Below are positions 41,964 to 50,286 of a stretch of DNA of 64,000 nucleotides, piece by piece. This DNA is from SABI01 sp028532915. Lineage in GTDB: Bacteria > Spirochaetota > Spirochaetia > Sphaerochaetales > Sphaerochaetaceae. The stretch lies in contig OY781923.1 of NCBI GenBank assembly GCA_963677225.1, forward strand, positions 868,001 through 932,000. Reading direction: 5' to 3'. Made by a program: the position numbers and the translations under genes. Position 1 is the first letter of the stretch; each line of letters begins with the position of its first letter. The notes under the pieces are model-generated. The model did not search any database, had not been told where the DNA came from, and saw only the letters and a list, made by a program, of their open reading frames with translations.

Positions 41964-41992
41964 TTGAGTATTTAAACATAATATGGTACCCT
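41964..41992 (+). promoter_or_regulatory. Short-leader promoter of the Wzi-like operon
   Basis: TTGAGT (41964-41969), a 17-bp spacer and TACCCT (41987-41992), then 9 nt to the ATG at 42002, with no ribosome-binding site. The same arrangement (TTGAGA, 17 bp, TACCTT, 9 nt) precedes the gene at 61358. Confidence 0.45.
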
Positions 41993-42001
41993 CATTATTG
42001 C

Positions 42002-43588
42002 ATGAATCATCGGACAGAATTATCTGTTATCGTAATACTTTGCCTCATTACCATTTTTCCTCTTTCTGCGTCTTCAAAGCAGAAACTGTGGAGTTCAGAT
42101 TCCGAACTCGTATCGCAGATGCAGATTCTCTATTCAGTCTGCGGTTTTGCCCGGTCGGGTCACAGCGGGAATGTGACAACCGGAGAATTGATGTATTCTC
42201 TTGATTATCTGAAAAAAGAATGTGAGCAATTGTCTTCGGATCAGCTTCTTTTGTTCGAGGATATCGAAGATAAGCTGAAAATCAGGTCCGATCTTGTTTT
42301 CAGCGATGATTCTTCCATGGATATATCGCTCATCTATTCTTTCGAACTATATGCGCATACGAATGAACAGCAGGTGAGAGAAGAGCAGTTGTGGCATCTT
42401 CAATGGCCTGACAGACTTCCCCTGATCTCTGTTCCTCTGACGTTCTCTTTGTTCGATACCTTTTATTCTTCCGTTGATTTCGTGGTGACTCGGAGACTCC
42501 TTGATTATCCGGACCAGAGCCTCTATTCTTCTTCGGTTTCGACAAACCATTCTCTGCGCGACTTTTTTACCCTTGATTTGAACTGGCCGTACAGAGCCGT
42601 AGCTGCGGCCGGAGGTAGACAGTGGAACTTTCAGTTCGGCCGTGCAGTTCTCAATATGGGACCGGCTTATACCGGGAATCTTCTCATCTCGGATCATCTT
42701 CCCTATCATGATTACGCACAGTTCAGGACATGGTTCGGACCTCTGACCTTCACTGCTCAGGGGATAGGATTCCCTCCTCCTTCAGAAACGGGAGAGGGTG
42801 ATGACACAATCAAAATGCTTCTCACTCATAGAGTAGACTGGAATGTCACCTCTTCAATAAGATTCTCGGTTACTGAAGCGATGATGTATCAGGATGCGAT
42901 ACTCGAACCGAGATTCCTCAATCCGATGATGATCTATCATCAGTATTTCATGAGTGATAAATCGAATTCTTTTCTGACGGCGGAGATGATCGTCTCTCTG
43001 ATTCCAGGGCTGACAATCTATGGACAGGCCGGTGTCGATGAGATGCAGATTCTCGGGGAAAGCAGCAGTATTCCCAACGCGCTGGGATGGCAGACGGGAA
43101 TCGAGTATGCATGGCTGAACAAAGGTTCGATGGTCCATATCTGGGCAGAATTCGTGCATACTGATCCATATCTTTATCTGAGAGACGGGATAAACTATAC
43201 TGTTGCGTTTAAGAATACCCAGACTTATTTTACCAGGTATGCGGGCTATCCTCTGGGAGGAGATGCTCAAGTGCTGGCTCTAGGATTCGAGTGGGATAAT
43301 TCAAAGAACATGAAGGTCTTCGGGTCAGTTCAATACAGCCGGAAAGGGGAGGTTACATACGATTCTTCGTATCCTCCCGAAGATTCGTCTGTTACGACAC
43401 CGACCGGTGTCATTCAGACGACGGTAAGGCCTTCAGTGGGAATGAGGTATGTGATCACCCCTTTTTATGCCGGAGAAATCATACTGAAAGGGGAGTTTTC
43501 CTATCTTCACATCGAGAATGTAAATAACTGTGAAAATGACACGTTGACCGATTATCAATGCTCGTTTTCTGTAAGTTACTCTTTATGA
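42002..43588 (+). CDS. Wzi-like capsule-assembly outer-membrane protein
   Basis: A 528-residue exported protein with a Sec leader (VIVILCLITIFPLSASS). A helical region follows (about 30-100), then alternating beta strands to a C-terminal Phe/Tyr-rich strand (CSFSVSYSL), as for an outer-membrane barrel. Family marks are RAVLNMGPAYTGNLLISDHLPYHDY and the later VTEAMMYQDAILEPRFLNPMMIYHQYF. Wzi-type proteins hold capsular polysaccharide at the cell surface. It is paralogous to the next gene, which starts 17 nt downstream. This pair is the probable outer-membrane endpoint of the polysaccharide locus. Confidence 0.8.
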   Translation: MNHRTELSVIVILCLITIFPLSASSKQKLWSSDSELVSQMQILYSVCGFARSGHSGNVTTGELMYSLDYLKKECEQLSSDQLLLFEDIEDKLKIRSDLVFSDDSSMDISLIYSFELYAHTNEQQVREEQLWHLQWPDRLPLISVPLTFSLFDTFYSSVDFVVTRRLLDYPDQSLYSSSVSTNHSLRDFFTLDLNWPYRAVAAAGGRQWNFQFGRAVLNMGPAYTGNLLISDHLPYHDYAQFRTWFGPLTFTAQGIGFPPPSETGEGDDTIKMLLTHRVDWNVTSSIRFSVTEAMMYQDAILEPRFLNPMMIYHQYFMSDKSNSFLTAEMIVSLIPGLTIYGQAGVDEMQILGESSSIPNALGWQTGIEYAWLNKGSMVHIWAEFVHTDPYLYLRDGINYTVAFKNTQTYFTRYAGYPLGGDAQVLALGFEWDNSKNMKVFGSVQYSRKGEVTYDSSYPPEDSSVTTPTGVIQTTVRPSVGMRYVITPFYAGEIILKGEFSYLHIENVNNCENDTLTDYQCSFSVSYSL

Positions 43589-43605
43589 TATTTCAGGAGG
43601 AAAAA

Positions 43606-45315
43606 ATGAGACGAATTGTTTCTGTAACAGTCTTATGTATCGGATTATTGAGCTCGACAGTATCAGCTGCGAATTATCAGAAGATCATTCCTGTTGATTC
43701 GCAGATATATGAGATGGTCGATGCTTTGTACGCTGAAGTCGGTTATGCGCCGGCTGTGATGAGTTATCCTGTTACAGTGGGAGAATTGAAGGATGTTATT
43801 TCCTATATTCCCGAGAGGGACCTGTCTTCAGAAGGGAAGGAGCTTTTACGGCAGGTGAGAATGCTCTGCAGCCCTGAAGAAATGAGTGAGAAGACATTTA
43901 GAGGGAGTGTCGGATTCGAACCCGCTTTGGAGTTCTACATTCATCAGGATGAAGTGAACTATGATGAGGAAACTGACTGGATCTACGATTATGACAGCAG
44001 AAAACCGCTTGTCACAATCCCTCTAGAGGCTTTCATGACAGATTATATCTACAGCGAAACCGATCTGGTAGTGCTTAAGACCCGTTATTCCTATAATAAT
44101 TCGACAGGGGTTACAGATTCCACCGAGATCTTCTCTCCGAAATTCTCGTTCAACAATCCTTTCGATGAAAGCCTCGTGAATCATGTCGATCTGAATTTCC
44201 CTGAAAGAGCTGTGGCAAGTGCAGGTTTTGACAGGATCAATGTCACAATCGGCCGGGATGATCTGAAGTGGGGAACCGGAAATACCGGGACTCTCACTGT
44301 CGGCGATCATCTTGATTATTACGATTTCGTCAAGTTCTCGACCTATCATGAGAATTTTAAATATACCTATATGATAAGCGGGTTTGACTCACCATCATGG
44401 ATCTCGGCAAATCAGAACAGTACAGTCGACGATGATGATACCTCGTTCTCTGATTCCTCCGATAATCTGAAAATGTATGTGGCCCATCGCGGCGAGTTCA
44501 GGCTCTTTGATAAAAGAGTCACCCTGGCAGTGACTGAAGCGATGATGTATCAGACCAGTGCTGTCGATTTCAGATATCTCAATCCATCTATGTTCTATCA
44601 TAATCTGTTTATCAGAGGTAACGGGAACTCAACGCTTGCCTTCGAGCTGAATGTGAATCCCTACAGATATGTGAACGTATACGGTAATGTGGTTCTTGAT
44701 GAGTTCCCGTACCCGGGAGAGGATCAGAGCTCCAGCGGGGCCCATCCGACCGGTATCGGACAACAGTACGGTGTAGAAGGGGTATACCCTCTTGGCAAAG
44801 GCTATATCTCCGCTTTCATCGAATATGTCCACACTGATCCCTATCTCTATCTCAGAGACAGTGTGGATTACATCGTGAACAGAAGAATCTTCAATATGGA
44901 AACAGGATTTTCCATCAAGAAGAACTTTCTGGGCTATGAATACGGTAACGATACGATTGTGGTTGCCGCAGGTGTCGATTATTGGGTCGCAGATAGTTTT
45001 ACCGGATCTTTAAGTGTCACCTATAAGCTTCATGGGGAGACGAATATCGATTCGGCATGGGGGAAGGGGCCCGATCATGTAAACAGGGAAACCCCGTATG
45101 ATGATCCGTCGACGCCAAATTTGACCGTCGAGGAATCACTGAAAGTGTCGGCCGGTACACAGTTATATCCGTTCAGGTCTTCACGATCGAAACATCTGAG
45201 AAACATCAGCCTGATGGGGCAGGTGGATTTCATCAGCCATGAGAACAAAGATAATGAAGTTGGACTTGATACATTCGACATCCAGCTTATCCTCGGTGCA
45301 GGATGGAAGCTGTAG
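43606..45315 (+). CDS. Wzi-like capsule-assembly outer-membrane protein, second paralogue
   Basis: About 569 residues with a Sec leader (VTVLCIGLLSSTVSAANY). It shares the order of motifs with the preceding gene: a short N-terminal helical part with MVDALYAEVGYAP, NVTIGRDDLKWGTGNTGTLTVGDHLDYYDFVKFS and VTEAMMYQTSAVDFRYLNPSMFYHNLF, ending in a barrel-type strand (LILGAGWKL). The WGTGNTGTL motif is closer to canonical Wzi-family proteins than in its neighbour. I chose ATG 43606 (AGGAGG 6 nt upstream) over the longer open frame. The pair may form different barrels for one polymer, or for two. Confidence 0.8.
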   Translation: MRRIVSVTVLCIGLLSSTVSAANYQKIIPVDSQIYEMVDALYAEVGYAPAVMSYPVTVGELKDVISYIPERDLSSEGKELLRQVRMLCSPEEMSEKTFRGSVGFEPALEFYIHQDEVNYDEETDWIYDYDSRKPLVTIPLEAFMTDYIYSETDLVVLKTRYSYNNSTGVTDSTEIFSPKFSFNNPFDESLVNHVDLNFPERAVASAGFDRINVTIGRDDLKWGTGNTGTLTVGDHLDYYDFVKFSTYHENFKYTYMISGFDSPSWISANQNSTVDDDDTSFSDSSDNLKMYVAHRGEFRLFDKRVTLAVTEAMMYQTSAVDFRYLNPSMFYHNLFIRGNGNSTLAFELNVNPYRYVNVYGNVVLDEFPYPGEDQSSSGAHPTGIGQQYGVEGVYPLGKGYISAFIEYVHTDPYLYLRDSVDYIVNRRIFNMETGFSIKKNFLGYEYGNDTIVVAAGVDYWVADSFTGSLSVTYKLHGETNIDSAWGKGPDHVNRETPYDDPSTPNLTVEESLKVSAGTQLYPFRSSRSKHLRNISLMGQVDFISHENKDNEVGLDTFDIQLILGAGWKL

Positions 45316-45328
45316 ATGCTGTCTGCCT

Positions 45329-46003
45329 CTAAAAGAAATTATCGAACATCTTCCATGCGATCTTCTCTCCGCGGATGAGATGTTTTTCCATGGCGGTTTC
45401 AGCCAGAGAAGCTTTTCCCTTTTTTATCGCATCGAGGATCGCGAGATGCTCATTCACGGTTATGACAAGATTCTCTTTCGGAAAGTCCTTTTCATAGCTC
45501 CACAGTCTGAGCAGGTGACACTGTTCATTGATCGGACGGCCGATACTGATCAGCCGTTCGTTACCGGTACTCTTGAGCAGAAGAGAATGAAAGACGATGT
45601 CGCTGGCGATGAACTCTTTGAGATCATCTTCACGATTGCTCAGCAGATCATTCTGTAGCTGATACATCGTATCGAGTTCTTCAGTGCTGCAGTTTTCCGC
45701 GGCGCTGAATGCGGCGAGCTTATCGAGATATCTTCTTATCGAAAAAATGTGATGGATCTCGTCGTAGCGGGGGTTGAACACTACATACGATTTTCCGTTG
45801 TACCCGACGATTCCCTGATTCACCAAAAGTTTGAGTCCTTCTCTGACAGGTGTCATGCTGACACCGAGTTCGGCAGCGAGAGTTTCCACTATCAGTCGTT
45901 CACCGCGATGGTACTTCAGGTCGAAGATCTGCTCCTTTATAACTTTGGATACCTCGTCCCCCAGGTACTGTTTTGATAAAAGGACACCACTGTCTTTATT
46001 CAT
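45329..46003 (-). CDS. GntR-family regulator with FCD domain
   Basis: About 224 residues. A winged helix-turn-helix (about 15-80: YHRGERLIVETLAAELGVSMTPVREGLKLLVNQGIV) is followed by an FCD ligand domain with the metal-site pattern DIVFH, NEHLAIL and EKHLIRGE. FCD regulators usually sense carboxylates and repress uptake operons. It faces the TctCBA operon, with an identical operator-like palindrome in both promoter regions, so it should repress both itself and the importer. Start could be ATG 46003 or 46021. Confidence 0.85.
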   Translation of the reverse strand: MNKDSGVLLSKQYLGDEVSKVIKEQIFDLKYHRGERLIVETLAAELGVSMTPVREGLKLLVNQGIVGYNGKSYVVFNPRYDEIHHIFSIRRYLDKLAAFSAAENCSTEELDTMYQLQNDLLSNREDDLKEFIASDIVFHSLLLKSTGNERLISIGRPINEQCHLLRLWSYEKDFPKENLVITVNEHLAILDAIKKGKASLAETAMEKHLIRGEKIAWKMFDNFF

Positions 46004-46088
46004 TATCTGCCTCTGATCCAAACATATTCACATGTGTTTCTTGCCGTTGTCTTTTGTGAACGAAATGTCTGTTTATGTAATAATTTAG

Positions 46089-46107
46089 GTATATTGTATA
46101 CCATATA
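46089..46107. promoter_or_regulatory. GntR operator-like palindrome, copy 1 (regulator side)
   Basis: GTATATTGTATACCATATA, identical over 19 bp to 46269-46287. It overlaps the -10 (TATACA, 46100-46095) of a minus-strand promoter whose -35 is TTGTTT at 46124-46119. Confidence 0.75.
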
Positions 46108-46260
46108 AGGCTAAGAGTAAACAAATTTTTAATGTGAATAAAATGCAATTAATTCCTGCATACAATAAGTTTTTGTTGATGTTTACGGGAATATGCACAT
46201 TAAATTCATATATAAGAGATATAGAAGAATTAATCGTCCAAAAATAATAAAAATTTTTCG

Positions 46261-46289
46261 TTGACACCGTATATTGTATACCATATACT
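46261..46289 (+). promoter_or_regulatory. Promoter of the tctCBA-like operon
   Basis: A consensus TTGACA (46261-46266), a 17-bp spacer and TATACT (46284-46289). The spacer is filled by the GntR operator. The leader then runs about 45 nt to the ATG at 46342. Confidence 0.85.
46269..46288. promoter_or_regulatory. GntR operator-like palindrome, copy 2 (importer side)
   Basis: GTATATTGTATACCATATAC is a 20-bp palindrome with one mismatched pair, centred on GTATAC and lying between -35 and -10. It starts exactly 180 bp from copy 1. FCD-type GntR proteins typically bind TNGTNNNACNA-like sites, which this resembles. Confidence 0.8.
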
Positions 46290-46341
46290 AAATCTGAAAA
46301 GAGGGTGCTTGAGCATCCTTAATTTTATCGGAGGTCTTTCA

Positions 46342-47310
46342 ATGAAAAAACTGATTTTGACTTTGACCATTCTTTTGGTCATCTCTTTCTCTGTCTTTGC
46401 ACAGGGCGATGCTGAAGAAGCAGCGTTCCCCACAAAGCCGATCACTATTACTATTCCTGTTTCTGCAGGTGGTGGTACTGACCTGCTCGTTCGCGCAATG
46501 AGCGCACCGCTCAAAGAGATTCTCGGCCAGACAGTGAATGTTGTGAATAAGCCGGGTGCCGGTGGGGCTATCGGTTTTGCCGCAGGTGCTGCTGAAAAAC
46601 CCGATGGGTACAATGTGACGGCTATGCTGGCAGAGCTTATCACTGTTACTCAGGTCGCAGATGTTAATTTCTCTTATGAGAGTTTCATTCCTGTTGCCAA
46701 CGTGAACAGCGAATGTGCAACACTCACAGTAAGGGCAGATGCTCCTTATGACACTCTCGAAGAGTTCGTTGAATACGCCAAGGCTCATCCCGGTGAAATC
46801 TCTATCGGTAACAGCGGTATCGGCGGTATCTGGCACTTCATCGCTGCTGCTATCGCATCAAGCACAGGTGTCGAAGTCACTCACGTTCCTTTCGAAGGCG
46901 GCGGTACAGCTGTAACTGCTCTTGCAGGCGGTCACGTTGATGCAGTACCTGTGACTCCTCAGGAAGTCGAAGTTCAGGTAAAAGCAGGCAGAGCTAAGAT
47001 CCTTGCTGTTCTTGCACCGGAAAGAGTCGCATCATTCCCTGATGTTCCTACCGCAAAAGAACTTGGCTATGAAGATCTTATGTTCACCATCTTCAGAGGA
47101 TTCGGTGTTCCTCTCGGAACTCCTGATTCAGTTGTTCAGACACTGAGCGATGCATTCGAAGAGGTCCTTCAGGATCCCGCGATCATCGAGTTCATGGCTG
47201 AAAAACACTTCACCAAAGACTTTGTTCCAGGTCCTGAATTCGGCGAACAGATGGCTCGTGAAGAGAAGATCTACGCTGAGATGGCCCAGCAACTTGGTCT
47301 GAGCAAGTAA
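46342..47310 (+). CDS. TctC-like solute-binding protein of tripartite tricarboxylate transporter
   Basis: About 322 residues with a Sec leader ending near VFAQGDAEE. The family opening is PTKPITITIPVSAGGGTDLLVRAMS, followed by GAGGAIGFAAGA and a second lobe with GNSGIGGIWHF and TPQEVEVQVKAGRAKILAVL. TctC/Bug proteins capture carboxylates such as citrate or sugar acids and hand them to the TctAB membrane pair. The strong CGGAGG ribosome-binding site fixes ATG 46342. First gene of a five-gene operon. Confidence 0.88.
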   Translation: MKKLILTLTILLVISFSVFAQGDAEEAAFPTKPITITIPVSAGGGTDLLVRAMSAPLKEILGQTVNVVNKPGAGGAIGFAAGAAEKPDGYNVTAMLAELITVTQVADVNFSYESFIPVANVNSECATLTVRADAPYDTLEEFVEYAKAHPGEISIGNSGIGGIWHFIAAAIASSTGVEVTHVPFEGGGTAVTALAGGHVDAVPVTPQEVEVQVKAGRAKILAVLAPERVASFPDVPTAKELGYEDLMFTIFRGFGVPLGTPDSVVQTLSDAFEEVLQDPAIIEFMAEKHFTKDFVPGPEFGEQMAREEKIYAEMAQQLGLSK

Positions 47311-47336
47311 ACAGCTCAAATGCTATTGTAATAAGA

Positions 47337-47364
47337 GAGAGGCTCTCTGAAAAGGAGGCCTCTC
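47337..47364 (+). promoter_or_regulatory. Stem-loop between tctC-like and tctB-like genes
   Basis: GAGAGGC (47337-47343) pairs with GCCTCTC (47358-47364) over a 14-nt loop, followed by a weak T-rich run. Similar hairpins follow the other two binding-protein genes in this window. Confidence 0.55.
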
Positions 47365-47387
47365 ATTCTATCTTAGGGAGTCCTAAT

Positions 47388-47831
47388 ATGGTTAAAATTA
47401 GTCGAATCCTGTCAGTGTCCGCTATTATTCTGGGCCTGTATGTGATTGTCGCAGCAAGTCAATTCCCCGAAGGTGCCGACGGCGTACCCGGTCCGGGGTT
47501 TTTTCCTGTAATTCTGGGAATAATGATCATCTTATTGTCGGTTCTGCAGTTGTTCAATACGAGAAAAGATAAGGATGATGACACGAAATTCATGAACGAG
47601 GGAACCAGAAGAGTACTGATCTCCTGTGCCATCATCATCGGTTATCTTGTCGGAATGGAAGTTCTCGGTTTCATTATCTCTACACCGATATTCCTCTTTT
47701 CCATCATGTGGTATTTTTCGGTCCGCAAGATATCGACTCTGATTTCCATACCATTGGTGTCAACGGGAATCCTCTATTTCGTGTTTTTGAAATTTCTATC
47801 GGTAAGCCTGCCCACCGGCTTATTCTTCTAA
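47388..47831 (+). CDS. TctB-like small membrane subunit
   Basis: A 147-residue protein with four membrane helices (ILSVSAIILGLYVIVAASQF, GPGFFPVILGIMIILLSVLQLF, VLISCAIIIGYLVGMEVLGFI and a final hydrophobic pair). The GxGFFP motif early in the chain is typical of TctB. It partners TctA in the membrane. AGGGAG lies before the ATG, and TctA starts 9 nt after its stop. Confidence 0.85.
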   Translation: MVKISRILSVSAIILGLYVIVAASQFPEGADGVPGPGFFPVILGIMIILLSVLQLFNTRKDKDDDTKFMNEGTRRVLISCAIIIGYLVGMEVLGFIISTPIFLFSIMWYFSVRKISTLISIPLVSTGILYFVFLKFLSVSLPTGLFF

Positions 47832-47840
47832 GGAGTCAAC

Positions 47841-49331
47841 ATGTTTGTAGATGTACTACTTAACGTATTTTCGTGGGAAGTCCTGCTTGCCCTCGTCGGA
47901 GGAGTTACTGCCGGTATTGCGATCGGAGCCATGCCGGGACTGACTTCCACTATGGGTATCGCACTCTTGATGCCGCTTACTTTCCGTTTCGAGCCGGCTG
48001 TAGGTATGATGCTGCTCATAGGTGAGTTCGTCGGAGGTATCTACGGAGGGTCGATCACAGCGATTCTGATCAATACCCCCGGGACATCTTCCGCAGCCGC
48101 AACGACGCTCGACGGTTATCCGATGACCAAAAGGGGAGAAGCTGCAAGAGCCTTGGGAATTTCGACGATCGCATCTTCCACCGGAGGTATGATCAGCGCT
48201 CTCATGCTTATTTTCATCGCCCCGACTTTAGCAAGTATGGCATTGGAATTCAGTGCACCCGAGACTTTCGCCCTTGCCTTCTTCGGTATCAGCATTATTT
48301 CAAGCATAAGCGGGAAATCACTGGTAAAAGGTCTTCTTGCCGGATTGCTTGGACTGATGCTTTCACTGATCGGAATGGATAATATCTCGGGATTCTCCCG
48401 CTTCTCTTTCAATACGATCTTTCTGATGAACGGTCTGTCGTTCATTCCCGTCCTTGTAGGTCTGTTCGCGATGAGTCAATGTCTGTTGAGCGTCGAACAG
48501 TTGTATAACGACAATACGATTGATGCAAAGAATCTCAAAAGAGCAAAAATATCTTTGAAAGACTTTTTGAAAATTCTTCCGACAACCATTCGAAGCGGTA
48601 TCACGGGAACATTGATCGGAATCATCCCCGGAGCGGGCGGTGATATCAGCGCCTTTGTCTCCTACGACATAGAAAAGAGGTTCTCCAAACATCCCGAAAA
48701 GTTCGGAACGGGGATTCCTGAAGGAATCGCCGCTCCCGAAGCATCGAACAACGGTACGACCGGAGGTGCTCTGATACCGCTGCTGACGCTGGGTATTCCC
48801 GGAGATTCGAACACAGCAGTCATGCTCGGGGCTCTGATGATGCATAATCTCGTTCCCGGCCCACAGCTGTTTGTTGAGCATGAACTTACAGTCAAGACCC
48901 TTTTCGCAGGTCTGTTCATCGCGAACCTTGTAATGCTGGTCCTCGGTCTGAGCAACGTGAAGAACTTCGTCAAGATCGTGAACATCCCGAAAAAGGTGCT
49001 CACTCCGATTGTCATGGTTCTCTGTGTTATCGGATCATTTGCAATCAACAGCAACTTCAACGATGTTATTGTCATGTTCGTCTTCGGTGTGATCGGTTTC
49101 TTCCTGTGCAAAGGGGGCTTTCCTCTCTCTCCGATCGTTCTTGCACTTATTCTCGGGCCTATGGCGGAAGGAAACCTCAGAAGATCACTGGTCATGAGTC
49201 ACGGAAGCTACTCTATATTCTTCACCCGTCCGATAGCAGCAGTGTTCATCTTCATCTCGATCATTTCTCTGTTCTGGCCGATAGTGAAATCGCTGCGGCA
49301 GGAACATGCAAAAAGAAAGGAAGGCAGATGA
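47841..49331 (+). CDS. TctA-like large membrane subunit
   Basis: A 496-residue transporter with about 12 helices. The two conserved family motifs are present: GIAIGAMPGLTSTMGIALLMPLTF in the N-terminal half and GIIPGAGGDISAFVSYDIEKR in the C-terminal half. It carries the substrate across the inner membrane using an ion gradient. GGAG lies before the ATG. Its stop overlaps the following dehydrogenase start. Confidence 0.9.
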   Translation: MFVDVLLNVFSWEVLLALVGGVTAGIAIGAMPGLTSTMGIALLMPLTFRFEPAVGMMLLIGEFVGGIYGGSITAILINTPGTSSAAATTLDGYPMTKRGEAARALGISTIASSTGGMISALMLIFIAPTLASMALEFSAPETFALAFFGISIISSISGKSLVKGLLAGLLGLMLSLIGMDNISGFSRFSFNTIFLMNGLSFIPVLVGLFAMSQCLLSVEQLYNDNTIDAKNLKRAKISLKDFLKILPTTIRSGITGTLIGIIPGAGGDISAFVSYDIEKRFSKHPEKFGTGIPEGIAAPEASNNGTTGGALIPLLTLGIPGDSNTAVMLGALMMHNLVPGPQLFVEHELTVKTLFAGLFIANLVMLVLGLSNVKNFVKIVNIPKKVLTPIVMVLCVIGSFAINSNFNDVIVMFVFGVIGFFLCKGGFPLSPIVLALILGPMAEGNLRRSLVMSHGSYSIFFTRPIAAVFIFISIISLFWPIVKSLRQEHAKRKEGR

Positions 49332-50284
49332 TGAAGATCGGTTTATCGCACAATCTGCCTCTCGATACTGTCTCTGATTATTTCGAAGATATCGAGGTTA
49401 TCACCCCTGACAGACCTCTGGAGGCGTTCACCACCGAGCAGCTGCACGGGATTCTGCCCGATCTCGATGCATTCATCTGCATCGCTGACACCCCTTTCGG
49501 TAAAGAAGAGTTCGAGATAGCTGCAAAACTGAAATGCATAGGTAATCTCGGATCGGGGTTCAACAATGTCGATATTGAGGAAGCTACATGCAGGAATATA
49601 CCTGTGCTGAACACACCTGTTGCCGTCGTGAATCCCACTGCAGAAAATACCTTCTCTCTTATTCTCGGAATCACCAGAGCGACTGTCCGTTACGACAGGG
49701 ACCTCAGGAAAGACGGGGTCTGTCCGAAAGAACTGCTCAGTTATAAAGATATGACCCTCTCGGGAAAAACTCTCGGTATCGTAGGCTACGGAAGAATCGG
49801 AAGAAAGGTAGGGGAACTCGCCTGTGCCTTCGGGATGAATGTGATTCACTTCGATCCTACCAGCAGTGACTCGGTCTCTCTCGAGCAGCTTCTTTCCAGC
49901 TCTGATGTAGTCACGCTGCATGCCCCGTATTCATCGAAGACGCACCATCTCATCAATAAACAGACTCTGTCGATGATGAAAGAGAGCGCATATCTTATCA
50001 ATGCCTCCCGCGGGGCTGTCGTTGAGGAGAATGCTCTCGTAGGAGCGCTCCGGAACAGAACGATCAGAGGAGCTGCTCTGGATGTGCACGAATTCGAACC
50101 GACTGTATCACAGCAGATAAGAGAGCTCGATAATATCGTCATCACCCCCCATATCTCGACGAATCTTGCAGAGGTAAGACTTGCGATGCTTCGGGAATTG
50201 GCACAGGGGATTCATACCTTTGTCAACACAAAGGAGCTTCCCCGAAATACCGTAAATAAGAAACAGTTACAAATCAAGGAGTAA
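49328..50284 (+). CDS. D-isomer-specific 2-hydroxyacid dehydrogenase
   Basis: About 318 residues. Substrate domain halves surround an NAD-binding Rossmann fold with GIVGYGRIGRKVG. The catalytic Arg lies in NASRGAVVEE, the Glu in DVHEFEP and the His in ITPHIS, all in the usual order. It interconverts a 2-oxo acid and a D-2-hydroxy acid. Similarity is general to the phosphoglycerate/glyoxylate reductase group and substrate cannot be assigned. Location behind TctCBA suggests it acts on the imported acid. Start is ATG 49328, overlapping the tctA stop, or the adjacent ATG at 49331. Confidence 0.85.
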   Translation: MMKIGLSHNLPLDTVSDYFEDIEVITPDRPLEAFTTEQLHGILPDLDAFICIADTPFGKEEFEIAAKLKCIGNLGSGFNNVDIEEATCRNIPVLNTPVAVVNPTAENTFSLILGITRATVRYDRDLRKDGVCPKELLSYKDMTLSGKTLGIVGYGRIGRKVGELACAFGMNVIHFDPTSSDSVSLEQLLSSSDVVTLHAPYSSKTHHLINKQTLSMMKESAYLINASRGAVVEENALVGALRNRTIRGAALDVHEFEPTVSQQIRELDNIVITPHISTNLAEVRLAMLRELAQGIHTFVNTKELPRNTVNKKQLQIKE

Positions 50285-50286
50285 TT

